Shown: piece by piece, positions 8,947 through 18,897 of the stretch
Numbering within the stretch: position 1 is the stretch's first letter
How the letters are laid out: every line of letters starts with the position of its first letter
DNA from: Usnea hakonensis
Lineage: Eukaryota > Ascomycota > Lecanoromycetes > Lecanorales > Parmeliaceae
DNA length: 64,000 bases
Direction of reading: 5' to 3'
Assembly: GCA_013423325.1 (NCBI GenBank)
Contig: BLJB01000056.1
Location: forward strand, 124,001-188,000
Made by a program: the position numbers and the translations under genes
The notes under the pieces: model-generated
Seen by the model: only the letters and a program-made list of their open reading frames with translations
Told to the model about the DNA's origin: nothing
The model's database searches: none

Positions 8947-11499
8947 ATGGCCGCCATCTCAGCAGCATCTCCAACACCTCTAGGCGCAAATTTCTTGGAT
9001 CCCCCAGCTCGTCCGAGATCGCGACAGACCCTTAGAAGCCAACCCTCAAGGCCGAACCTGAAGCGCAATGCACCCTTACTCCAGAAGTCAGACCTCAATG
9101 TATCGGCTCTGCCGCCGTCATGGAAGTTCTCTATTGGAGATAGTTCGGACGACGAAGCACCTGTTGCTCCAATGAAGTTCAGTGCAGAAGCAAAGGCTTT
9201 ACTTGGAGAAGAGGCATCAGTCTTGGGTAGTTCCTCGCCGTCGCAGAAGAATGAAAATAGGGTGGGAGGTATCTTACAAGAAAGAGTCAATGCTGTGAGA
9301 CGAAGAAGTCCAATACCGCTGGGGGCTGTCCGCCTGAGAGAACGCACCGCATCTCCCGCTTCATCGCGACCTGGGAGTCCGCGCATTGTCCGCTTGAATG
9401 TGAGCACCGCGGTACCCTCGACCTTACGGAAGACAAGCGCAGTGGGCCAGTCTCCCGAACAAGCGCGGCATCAAGACGACCTCATTACACCTGCTCCTCG
9501 AACCCGAGACTATCAATCAAACGCCCCAGTGACGCAATCCGATGGTGTGTCATCGAATGAGCGTGGATCGAACGCTACGAAACCGTGGTCTGCTGGATCT
9601 GAAGCTCAAGTCGAGCCTTTGTCAAACTCTCGAGAGCACTCCAGTATCCACGAAACAGCCTTGCAAATGAGCAATCTTTCCATAAACAGAACAAAAGGTG
9701 AAGAGACTGGGCTTCAGGGTTCCATGCGAATTAAACGAGTGGGCAAAGTGACTGGTCGATATCTAAGTGGTCCAGCAAGAAGGGGCATGAAAAGGAGGCA
9801 GAGCGAAGAAGACCAGAGCCCAATGCACGAGGATGCTTTGTCTTCGGGTGGTGCGGAATTAATTTCATTTGATGAGAAGAAAGAATCCCCTTCGCTACAA
9901 GTCGCCGATACATCTCCCAGGGGCGCTGATAGACCGTTCAGCCGACCAAAGTCGCCTCAGCATGAGCGGCTACCTCACGTACGGTTCCAAAGCCAGGCTG
10001 ATATCATTACTGGTAGTCCATTGCCAACCACCCAAGAGCCACCCAAACCCCTCATTGACACCATTGAAAGCAAACCAAGGCCAGCTCCGCTGTCTAGCAA
10101 GGATGGATCATCAGGGAAACCAGTCCCGCCTATATTCAAAGTACCTCCATTACCCCTTTTACCCTCACGCTTTGATCAGGAGAATGAGCCTCCACCTACT
10201 TTCAAGCGAAACAAGGCCAATGGCTCCGTGTTGTCTGAGAAACAGAAACTCAGTGTTATGTCAGACCAGAAGATGCTCATTCAAACACCAGCAACTGCTT
10301 CACCAGCAAGGCCGGCTCTCGCGGTTAGGAGTCAGAACACACCACATCGACCAGCACCACCGCCGCCCAAGATGACGATGCTAGAGACTGCGACGGCGAA
10401 CGCTGGTGCGGCCTCGGCGAGCCAAGGGAAGAGGAAGCGGAATTACATCTCGGTCAATGGCAAACTTTTCACCCGCATGGATTGCATTGGTCGAGGAGGC
10501 AGTTCTAAGGTCTACCGCGTCATGGCCGAGAATTACAAAGTCTTTGCTCTTAAGAGGGTCACGCTTGAAGACCAAGACGAGTTAGCCATTCGTGGTTACA
10601 AGGGCGAGATTGATCTACTCAGAAAGCTCGAGAAGGTGGATCGTGTTGTAACGCTTCTTGACTGGGAGATCAATGAAGACCGGCACACGCTCAGCGTCCT
10701 CATGGAAATGGGCGAAAGTGACTTGAACAGAGTGCTTACACTACGGCTCAACTCTGAAGACGCAACTTTTGACGTGACATTTACCCGCTATTTCTGGAAG
10801 GAGATGCTTGAGTGTGTGCAGGCAGTACACCAGTATGATATTGTACATTCGGATCTCAAGCCAGCGAATTTCCTTCTCCTGCAAGGCAAGCTTAAGTTGA
10901 TCGACTTTGGCATCTCCAATGCGATCGCTGACGATACCGTCAATGTGCATCGCGAACAGCACATCGGGACACCGAATTACATGTCTCCAGAAGCCTTAGT
11001 CGATTCAAATGCTGGCAGTGGACAACCTTCTATCGTGGGCAAGGTCATGAAATTAGGCAAGCCAAGCGATGTGTGGAGTTTGGGTTGTATATTGTACCAA
11101 ATGACCTACGGCAAACCTCCTTTCGCGCACATCTCGGATCAGTATCGGAAGATCATGGCGATACCGAATCCCAACCATGTCATCAGCTTTCCGGACATTG
11201 GCGTTGGAGGCATCACGGTTCCCAGCGGCTTGATCAGGACACTCAGAGGGTGTCTTAATCGTTCTCCCGCGCAGAGACCGACTGTTGAACAACTATTGAA
11301 ATATGGTGATCCTTTTCTTTATCCAGACGCCGCAGGCAAGGACACGGTTCCAGTGAGTCAGGAATTGATTGCGAGACTGCAACACAATATCATCAAGCAT
11401 GTTCGAGAGAAAGGCATGCCGAATGATGCTGAACTGTCTACTTGGCCGGCGAAATTCTTCGCCTCGATCAAAGCGGCAGTTGAAGAGGGGAGAGCTTGA
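8947..11499 (+). CDS. mps1: Dual-specificity spindle-checkpoint kinase Mps1/TTK
   Basis: Single exon, 850 aa from the ATG at 8947 (8932 is an alternative). Residues 1 to about 490 are a disordered Ser/Pro/Arg-rich region, as in other Mps1 proteins, where kinetochore binding resides. The kinase domain spans roughly 500-800: glycine loop GRGGSSKVYRV, catalytic lysine in FALKRV, HSDLKPANF (about 634), DFG in LIDFGISNAI, then HIGTPNYMSPEA and SDVWSLGCILYQM. The HSDLKPANF...ISNAIADDT combination is diagnostic of Mps1. Its role is to phosphorylate kinetochore proteins to activate the spindle assembly checkpoint and to act in spindle-pole duplication. It converges with the bL21m gene downstream. Confidence 0.93.
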   Translation: MAAISAASPTPLGANFLDPPARPRSRQTLRSQPSRPNLKRNAPLLQKSDLNVSALPPSWKFSIGDSSDDEAPVAPMKFSAEAKALLGEEASVLGSSSPSQKNENRVGGILQERVNAVRRRSPIPLGAVRLRERTASPASSRPGSPRIVRLNVSTAVPSTLRKTSAVGQSPEQARHQDDLITPAPRTRDYQSNAPVTQSDGVSSNERGSNATKPWSAGSEAQVEPLSNSREHSSIHETALQMSNLSINRTKGEETGLQGSMRIKRVGKVTGRYLSGPARRGMKRRQSEEDQSPMHEDALSSGGAELISFDEKKESPSLQVADTSPRGADRPFSRPKSPQHERLPHVRFQSQADIITGSPLPTTQEPPKPLIDTIESKPRPAPLSSKDGSSGKPVPPIFKVPPLPLLPSRFDQENEPPPTFKRNKANGSVLSEKQKLSVMSDQKMLIQTPATASPARPALAVRSQNTPHRPAPPPPKMTMLETATANAGAASASQGKRKRNYISVNGKLFTRMDCIGRGGSSKVYRVMAENYKVFALKRVTLEDQDELAIRGYKGEIDLLRKLEKVDRVVTLLDWEINEDRHTLSVLMEMGESDLNRVLTLRLNSEDATFDVTFTRYFWKEMLECVQAVHQYDIVHSDLKPANFLLLQGKLKLIDFGISNAIADDTVNVHREQHIGTPNYMSPEALVDSNAGSGQPSIVGKVMKLGKPSDVWSLGCILYQMTYGKPPFAHISDQYRKIMAIPNPNHVISFPDIGVGGITVPSGLIRTLRGCLNRSPAQRPTVEQLLKYGDPFLYPDAAGKDTVPVSQELIARLQHNIIKHVREKGMPNDAELSTWPAKFFASIKAAVEEGRA

Positions 11500-11997
11500 T
11501 TGAAGATTCTCATCGCTAGGATTAGGAAGGCTTGTGTATAGTTTGATGGGGCGGGTGATCTTTGGATAGAGCATGCGGCTTTGGGTATTAACGAGGGACG
11601 ATTCTTCTTTTCTGTGGCATTCAAGCGTGCTGCAGTGTCCAATGGGATTGGATGTCTGAGGCTTTGAGCGCCAGGCGAGGTGACACTCGCCGATGTAGAT
11701 ACCCTTATGTTACATCAGTACCCTTTCTATAGCATACATGAGCTGGATCTTCAGCCATAACTATTACAGGCAGCCGCAAGACCGCCCCTGACCGTAGAAA
11801 ATGCGTAGGACCGTCCTTGATGAGAATTGCGCATGACACCCTCTTGTGCCGCACCTCTGACGCAGCATACGTTCAAAGAGCTCTGTACCTCGCTCGTGCA
11901 TCTCACGGATCAGCCGATCTTTGTATTCCATGTCTCTGATCCATCTATCATCCCCTTTGGCGTCTCCGCCACTCTCTTCACCCGCCAAACACCAGGA
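11500..11997. other. Convergent 3' region
   Basis: This 498-bp region is between the 3' ends of the mps1 and bL21m genes. No gene is seen; it should contain both poly(A) sites. Confidence 0.5.
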
Positions 11998-12741
11998 CTA
12001 TCTGTCCTCATCCCCGCTCCCCGCCTCCGACCGCACCTCCTCTCTCTCGACCCCCTCACCCTCCCCTTTCACCCCCCCATCCTCCCCCTCCCCCACCGCC
12101 CCAAATACCCTCAACTCCCTAACCCTCAACACCGTAAACCGCATCTTACTCCTCACCCTCTTCACCCTCCTCTGCCTCCTCTTCGTCTTCTCCACCACGC
12201 GCATCGGCTCCCCCTCAATCCCCACCACCACCGCCCGGCACACGTACAATTTCTCATCCACATACGGCGCCCCGCGCATCGTGTAGTCGCGGCTGCCGAT
12301 CAGGCTCACGCGGTTGAGGCGCAGGATGGTGCCGGGGGGCGCGTGGGGCATGTGGAAGGGGAGGCGGAGGGTGTCGCCTAATGTGAGGAGGTAGGGGCGC
12401 GCGTGCAGGTGGGCGGTTATGTAGTGGGGGGGTTGGGCGGCGAGGAGGGGGAGGAGGGTGAGGTTGGTGGTTGTGGGGGGGGGGAGGGGGGAGTGGCGGG
12501 ATAGGTGGTTGGGGTTTTGTCGTTGGAGTGGTTGTGGTGGTGGATGAATCGGTGGTGTGTTTGTGGGGGATTGGGTCGTTGGGTGGTGGTTGAAGGAAGA
12601 TTCTGGCGGGTTGGGGTCTGTGGTTGTGGTGCTTGTGACGGTTGTGAGGCGGGCGCGGAGGGGGAGGAGAAATGTTGGTGGCAGCGTAGATGGTGGCGCA
12701 GATGGTTGGTGGAGCACTCTGCTTATGCTTCGTGCGAACAT
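11998..12741 (-). CDS. mrpl49: Mitochondrial large-subunit ribosomal protein bL21m
   Basis: Single exon, 247 aa; the ATG at 12741 gives MFARSISRVLHQ, a typical mitochondrial targeting start. The L21 domain begins near residue 105: ITAHLHARPYLLTLGDTLRL, then ILRLNRVSLIGSRDYTMRG, and the basic RNA-binding segment KTKRRQRRVKRVRSKMRF followed by TVLRVREL. These are the signatures of bL21m (Mrpl49 in yeast). Between presequence and domain lies a Pro/His/Asn/Thr-rich stretch of about 60 residues, and after the domain an acidic Glu/Gly tail. The coding strand is unusually C-rich in the first half and G-rich at the end, giving long open frames on the other strand that are shadows. Confidence 0.9.
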   Translation of the reverse strand: MFARSISRVLHQPSAPPSTLPPTFLLPLRARLTTVTSTTTTDPNPPESSFNHHPTTQSPTNTPPIHPPPQPLQRQNPNHLSRHSPLPPPTTTNLTLLPLLAAQPPHYITAHLHARPYLLTLGDTLRLPFHMPHAPPGTILRLNRVSLIGSRDYTMRGAPYVDEKLYVCRAVVVGIEGEPMRVVEKTKRRQRRVKRVRSKMRFTVLRVRELRVFGAVGEGEDGGVKGEGEGVEREEVRSEAGSGDEDR

Positions 12742-13293
12742 GTTGGCCACAAAGTTCGTTAGTTGTGGTCGATAGGTGTTTGGATGCTCTCGGCAGGATT
12801 GGAGAAGTCCGATTTGATGCCAAGCTTTGTAGGGCTGAAAATACGATAAGTCTCTCGATTGTTTACAATTGTGCTATTTTGAGTACAGAGCAAGCGGAGA
12901 ATTTGATCTGGAGCCGTACTCGGCCATTGTCGCTCGACAAAGTCGTAGGCTGCGGCCTTTGTGCAATCACTCTAAAGCCAAATTGAAAGCTTGCAAATAA
13001 TAATTCAACGGAATCTGTCCTTCTCAGATTCTCCACTGATGGACTATCTCCAACAGTCTCCCAGTGCCTGGTCGAGTACGTTTTCTTTTCCTTCGTTTAC
13101 TACAGCATCATCCTGTGTATCATACAACAATAGTAGCACTACAGAGCAAGATGCCTTCTTCCGTCATCCCTGAAGAAGTCCGTCTGATTCCCTGCTGCGC
13201 AAGATGATGCACGCTCTTTGAGTATCTTGACCTCTGATGCGGTTTGACGTGCAATTGAAGCCCATGTATCGTCCCTACAACGTTTCTTTCGAA
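12742..13293. other. Intergenic
   Basis: These 552 bp lie upstream of bL21m. A plus-strand ATG at 13039 opens MDYLQQSPSAWSS followed by a GTACGT donor-like site, but I could not build a convincing continuation, so no gene is called. Confidence 0.4.
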
Positions 13294-13843
13294 TCACAGC
13301 TTCGCTGCGATATCAATCCACATGGATTCTGCTGTAGCTAGGATGAACCCTTCCCCATCCTTGATTGACGCATCAAAGTAGCATTTACGCCCCTTCAACT
13401 CTCGAACTGTCGCCGTGGCAAGGTATATTCCTGGAGTTGGCACAGCCTTCACGTAATCGATATTCAGGTTTGCTGTGACCAAGAAGCCTGGCACTCCTTC
13501 AAAGCCTAGACGCTGATTGATTGTCACCAAGATACCCATGCATTCATCAAGTATGACCGCAATGATCCCACCCGCAACGATGAGCAAATCCATTGACACC
13601 CGGGCCTAAGCTCATTAGATAGTAGACTTCGTGCACACGTGTGGCGCCTGGGGCTGGCCTTGTGTAGAATGTCAACCAAGACCGTATGGCCTTTTCGGTC
13701 TTTAGTGTAACAGCAATTAGTTCGTCCTCTGAGCTTTCCTTGCTCTGACGAGAGGGCGTGGGCACGATGACGATATCCGTTTCTGCCAATAATTTTGCAC
13801 ACCAGGGAATCGAGAGAAAGTACTCGTGGTCTAGAGCTGACAT
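13294..13843 (-). CDS. Hotdog-fold thioesterase (4HBT/PaaI-like) with an apparent frameshift
   Basis: Two overlapping minus-strand frames make one thioesterase. The first (from the ATG at 13843, MSALDHEYFLSIPW) runs to YYLMSLGPGVNGFAH; the second continues GGIIAVILDECMGILVTINQ and ends WIDIAAKL at 13294. Together they give the family core LGPGVNGF...GGIIAVILDE with the helix Asp/Glu, then FLVTANLNIDYVKAVPTPG. Family knowledge: these enzymes hydrolyse acyl-CoA thioesters. The frame changes near 13575-13590, exactly where the conserved HGG belongs, and I see no GT-AG pair that could repair it. The fused length (about 180 aa) suits the family. Either the gene is a recent pseudogene or the sequence has an indel error there. 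Confidence 0.7.
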
Positions 13844-15044
13844 TTCCCTGGTACTCGTTGTAAGGGATTTAAGGTGTCCATGACCATGAGCGTAGAGATG
13901 AGCGGCGAGGGTGAGCAGAGGCCTTGTTGGAAGTTATCAAAATATTGACAGTGTCTGTGTATTGGAATTTTTAGCTTCGGTCCCACAATTCCACCCTCAC
14001 GCATTCAGGAATGCCGCCAAGTACATGCAAGTAAGCATGAAGGCTCTCTAATGGTGCTTGGGTTGTTGTTGTGGTTGGAAAATACGGGAGTACTCGCACA
14101 GGTCTCGCCGCTTTAAGAGAGGGCGACGCTATATACGGGTACGACTCAGACCACATACCTGCCACCACTGCTGTATTGTTCGCGCTCGTCTACCGTCAAG
14201 TCATTCATTCGGTCACACTCGTATAACCTAGCCATAAGACTTACAAAGAACAGGAAATAGCAGCTCTTTCAGCTTCACTGAGTCAGTACCATCCTGCTGA
14301 TAGCTAAGACTAGCGAACAGAATATCTTAAACCCGTGAGACATCTTGAATTTCGGGCCATCCATGTATGCTCTGGCATATTCGCAACACGGTACATCGTG
14401 AAATGGCCTTCAGCCCGTCTTCTGTCTGCTCATTCCCGTATAGGTATGTACGCTGTTCCTCTATACTCGATGAGAGTTTCGCACAGTCAGACAGAATCTA
14501 CTCCGTATCCGTTCATTCCTTTCCCTCGCATCATAACATTTGTCCTATTGTTTCTGGGGGTGCATATATTGAACTCCACCTTTTGGAGCGCATGGAAATA
14601 GTGTGCGCCAGGCAGCCAGGCAATCCCAGGGCAGATCTGGGCGCATCTAAATTGGATCGTAGTATAAGCGGCGCCGCGCTACTCCAATCAAGTTCCAAGC
14701 CCACCTCATGGCTCCTGCTGTGATGGATTCAAAGCAGATGCCAGACCAAGTTTTCATCCTGGTCCAAATGATGCTACAAGGACATGAGAGCTTGCAATAT
14801 ACCCAGTCTCCAAGACAAGGAAATTATGTATCTGGTTGAAGGCTCTGACTTCCAGCTATCATCGCAAAAGCCCCATGCTTTGAGCTATGACTGTGCGCTT
14901 GTTGTTCTTAGCTCTTCACTTGCAATGACTCTGTAATTCAGTGAGTCACTTTTGGATTTAAAACGCTCTCTTTTTACTTGATCCATCTTGTATCAGTGTG
15001 CCCCAATCGTGTGCTTTCAAGACTATCTGATTGTTTCATTCAAG
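13844..15044. other. Intergenic, divergent promoters
   Basis: These 1.2 kb lie between the thioesterase (minus) and an F-box-like gene (plus). Several short frames (for example 14335-14723) lack recognisable features. I see nothing else that I can support. Confidence 0.4.
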
Positions 15045-16437
15045 ATGAAAAGATGGCTTCGGAAGTACCGTCGCCTGAAAGTACCCAAGTCACATATCGA
15101 CCCCGTCAAGGTGGTTTCCAGACCAAGACAAGATCAGAAAGAACCAGCAGTCGCGCAAAGAGCCGGCCTGGAAGATGTCGCGGTTGAGATCCAGCAAGCT
15201 ATTCTCCACCATCTGCCGGACATGTACACCCTTCAAGCGCTTATCTCTGCGTCGCCATGCTATCTCAGATCTTATCAGAGTCAGCGCCACGCCATCATGT
15301 CCAGCATACTCGTCCGAGATATCCATCCAGATGTGCTTTTCGACGCCTTGGCAATCGTAGATGCTCTGAAGCTCCCACGGAATTATGAGGATTACGTGCC
15401 CAAATTGAAAGTCTTCGTCGCGCAGTACATGGCCACAAGAAACTCACGGGTTGTGGCACATCAGCCCCTCGATCCAGGCACCAGAGACATCCTGTGGAAG
15501 TTTCATCAGTCGGTCCTTGATGTCACCAAAGACTTTTTTGATCATGCGATGTTGCTCCACCCAATCACAGGCGAGAGTTCAAATCATCACAGACCACTTT
15601 CGCCAAACGAGGTGCGTCGAATCCATCGAGCCTTCTACCGCTACGAGCTCTTTACTGTGCTCTTTCGAAAGCCAGAGCTATCCCGCCGCGACGAAAGATT
15701 AAGACGTAGAGATCATGAACGGCGTGCAGCTCGTCCCGCTTTGCAGAGAGACTCGATCAGGTCTCTCGATTCTAATGACATGTCATGGCTCTTCCTCACT
15801 CATTTCAATGCTTGGGAGGTAGAAGAGATAGGTTGTATACGGGACTATCTCACGTATCGTTATGGTGAGCTGCACAAAGTCTTGGAGTTGGACTTCAGGG
15901 AAGGAACCAGCGGGGAATACCACTACGGTAACATATCATGGGCCATTTCTTACAGTTTCGATAGTATTGTAGAATCGGCTCGGATTCGACATGAGCTCGG
16001 GAGCTGACATATTACCGGTTGACGTAACAGACCCCTACCGGTACCACTTATTCCTTGGCCTGGGCTTTTTTCGAAACGTGATGCTCGCCTCTAATGACGA
16101 TCAGATGCGTATACTTTCAGAGAGTGCTCACATTTGGATATGGGAGTCCCTGACTACAGCCTTGGAGGAAGAACGTCTGTGGGGGACCGATCCGCTGTAT
16201 GAGTCATATGAAGATGGAGCCTCCTATGGACCCTGTAGCGATAGCGATAAGGATGCGCCCAATGCTGCATGGACATGGTCAACATGGAACAGGATTCAGC
16301 TTGATTACTATCGGTTTGATAAAGAAGATCTGAGGAAATGGGGGTATGTCATGTGGGATAAAGAAAGGCTGGACCAATGGAAAATTCTACAAGAAGACCC
16401 TCGCAAATACGGTGTCTTAAGACCCACACCAGATTGA
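15045..16437 (+). CDS. F-box-like fungal protein, paralogue 1
   Basis: Exons 15045-15927 and 16031-16437 (103-nt intron, GTAACA...TTGACGTAACAG, phase 1) encode 429 aa. Near residue 45, LEDVAVEIQQAILHHLPDMY, followed by TLQALISASPCYLRSY, resembles a degenerate F-box, the part that binds Skp1 in SCF ubiquitin ligases. The rest matches the gene at 18898-20272: IHPDVLFDAL, HRAFYRYELFTVLFR, AWEVEEIGCIRDY, LGLGFFRNV and WGYVMWDKERLDQW. No substrate-binding repeat is recognisable. This type of expanded family is common in Pezizomycotina and of unknown function. The intron sits at the same place as in the paralogue, which supports both models. Confidence 0.75.
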
Positions 16438-17106
16438 GGTTCTGGAGTACCTGGTGACAGCAGAAAATAAGCCTCAGGGCTTGCGATTTTGGACAGAATT
16501 CGTGGTAGGAAATCGAAAACAGTGCACATACATATTTTCTCTGCAGTAAGAAAGCATCAAGACAGCCAAACGCTTCTATAGTAAGTGCATGGTGCAAAAA
16601 TGATTCTCTCGGTCTGAGCTTTTGGCACCCCCCCTTACAGGGATGATGGATATGATCATACGGATCCTTGATGGTGCTCTTTTCAGTAAGCACAATCGCA
16701 TTCTCTACCCAAAAATTGAACACTCTAAAATGACAACTTACAGGCTCTAGTCAATAACCATGAAGACCACAGGATTCGAACGACCAAACCCTCACATTTC
16801 TTGGGGGGTTTTTCCATCCTCTCTATCATCCTCTTAAATGACCATAAAACTAAGCGCCCGTTTTGCTCAAAACTCCGGGAAACAGCCTCCGATGAACCCC
16901 AAACATACAGGAAATTAAATGCTCCTAGTATTTCGTCTTGGTCATTGAATTTATTTGTCATAATCCCAGACTTTTGATCTTTCACCATTAGGCAGTTTGC
17001 TACTGCCTCCTGTTTCAAGGTCATAATTATCGTATGGGTCACATAACATGAAATTCCCCCTGCGACCAACTCAGTGATTTGGGACTGTGATAGCAATTCA
17101 GGTGAC
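16438..17106. other. Intergenic
   Basis: This 669-bp stretch is AT-richer and has no recognisable gene. A GATTCGAACGA string near 16772 resembles a reversed tRNA T-loop, but the arm does not fold. Confidence 0.4.
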
Positions 17107-17604
17107 TTACTGGTACAGCCTATGCTGTCTCGCTTTCTTCGCTGCTTTGCGCGCCGACTTTTGGGCTGCTTTGGCTCTCAATCGGTGCCCTTCTTTCTGT
17201 TCCGGGGAATCGTATGCTGTAGGATAAGAATCATCAAATTCTCTTCTCAATTTGTGGTGACTATGACTTTGATAAGCATCTTGCAGCGATATGCGTGCCT
17301 CAAACTGACTTTCGAGCCTTAATTTTCCAATCAACCGCCATTGGCCGAAGCTCAAAGTGACTTTCAGGTGTGAGGTTCAATGGTGCATATGTCTTCCTGC
17401 CCTTAACCCAGGTTTTCACTTCCGCCTCTCTTCGACTCCGTAATTGATTGTACCTTGTGGAAGCATCTCCCGCTGATGTGTCTGCGGCTTTGTACTCGTC
17501 GTACTCGAGGACCATCTCTGGGGGCCACGGATTCGGATCCTTATAACTGTTGCCAGGATCATCAGTTGTGACTTCAGGTGCCAAAATGCCCGGCAATACT
17601 ATTA
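17107..17604 (-). pseudogene. Doubtful hypothetical gene or gene remnant
   Basis: Two overlapping minus-strand frames look protein-like but do not join cleanly. The upstream one (about 17604-17300) contains ILAPEVTTDDPGNSYKDPNP and WPPEMVLEYDEYKAADTSAG and is preceded by an acceptor-like site (GCTAATAATTTTAATAG). The downstream one (17355-17107) contains RLESQFEARISLQDAYQSH and a basic tail, RAKAAQKSARKAAKKARQ. A possible splice from ACAAG at about 17450 to 17315 would join them in phase; a single frameshift would too. No ATG start is evident. I do not recognise a family. It may be a decayed gene caught between the two F-box-like paralogues. Confidence 0.3.
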
Positions 17605-18897
17605 AAATTATTAGCTATTGCAAGGATTTCAAGTGGTATACGCAACTGTTCGAGATCTGCCTCCGAGAACGCTGACGGACATGGGAAGGGACCGCCACCC
17701 GCGGCGATCTCTCAGCGCTCAACGGTACACGCGCTGTGGACCATCAAATCAGCGGTCTTCCAGGTGAACATTCAGGACACAAACCAGGTCTTGGTGCAGA
17801 TTGTAGATCACCATCAGAGCTTTCGCTACGAGAGCTTTTGGTGTGAACCACCGCCAAAGCTTTTGCTACAAGAGCTTTGACCACACCAAAGCACATATCG
17901 ACTCAGATGTCAAAGACGCTTTGTTAATGTCGTATATATAAAGCTAAGTATGTGTCTAGACGTTCAGCTTATTCGACACGAATGAGATGTACTTGGGAAA
18001 AAATATATATAGTGATGCCTTGTCGCTACTAATTCCAACGACAGTTGTAAGAGAGAGGGGGAAATAGCACTCGATGCAATGGGAAGAGGCTACTTCATCG
18101 ATCGTTGGATAGGCACTAGCTGATCTCTCCCACAGGGAGACAGAAAGTCCGTTCCTGGGAGTGGAGCTTTCATATCCCTCAAGTCTAATAACCTGACCAT
18201 TTTCGACGATCTCACTTCCTGGACCTCGCACTGCATTGCCTCGATCGTTTTAGAAAGGCTCAGCAATCATTCGCGATGTTCAAGGGACGAATGGATTTGC
18301 TGAAACTTGCAAAGCCCTCAGAATTAGTCTCAGTAGCAATAGATTGACCGTTCTTGAAAATGTACGCACATCTGAAACATTAGCAGAAAGGTCACGACAG
18401 GCTTGTGTCACTTCAAACATGTAGTACAAGAGGAACTGTTAGCGGCTGTCAAAGTAGTGTAAACAAAGAAATGCCTGTTCCCGTACTACCGGCATTGCTG
18501 TGAATGGAACCTGGTAAGCTAATTGGATATGAGGAAAGACAGGGAATGATCCATAGCTGAAAAAGAGCAACAAAGCTTATTTCCGAATATATGGCCTACT
18601 TTAGACTCGTTTCATGTGTACCTTTTAATGTACTGTAACACCGATGAGGCATACCAGCGAGGCGCGCGGCTACAGCGAGCTGCTATTTTACATGTGAGCA
18701 ATGAGCACCGAGCACTGAGCACTGAAGCCTCAATCCGTCATCACCAGGGCTTCAAATTTTTCAGAAACTTCCCAAACAGAGATATAAATTATCCTCGGAC
18801 GAGGTTTTGGCTTGCCTTCAATTTAAAACAGGAAATGTGTAAATTATGGGCCCATAGCAAACAGTAAACATTACAAGCCTTCACCATCAGAACCGAC
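17605..18897. other. Intergenic upstream of F-box-like paralogue 2
   Basis: Nothing in these 1.3 kb can be assigned. An imperfect direct repeat of about 24 bp (GAGAGCTTT-type) occurs at 17816-17840 and 17857-17880. Confidence 0.4.

Noticed and set aside
12254..12823. 189-codon Pro/His-rich frame on the minus strand
   Set aside because: It is a shadow of the C-rich bL21m coding strand in another frame.
13039..13173. Possible first exon MDYLQQSPSAWSS with a GTACGT donor
   Set aside because: No downstream exon could be joined in frame, and the following DNA shows no coding pattern.
16768..16790. A GTTCGAATCC-like string on the minus strand suggesting a tRNA
   Set aside because: The flanking bases do not pair into a T-arm and no acceptor or anticodon arm can be drawn.
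17956..18231. 91-codon minus-strand frame
   Set aside because: No recognisable feature and no convincing link to the doubtful gene at 17107-17604.
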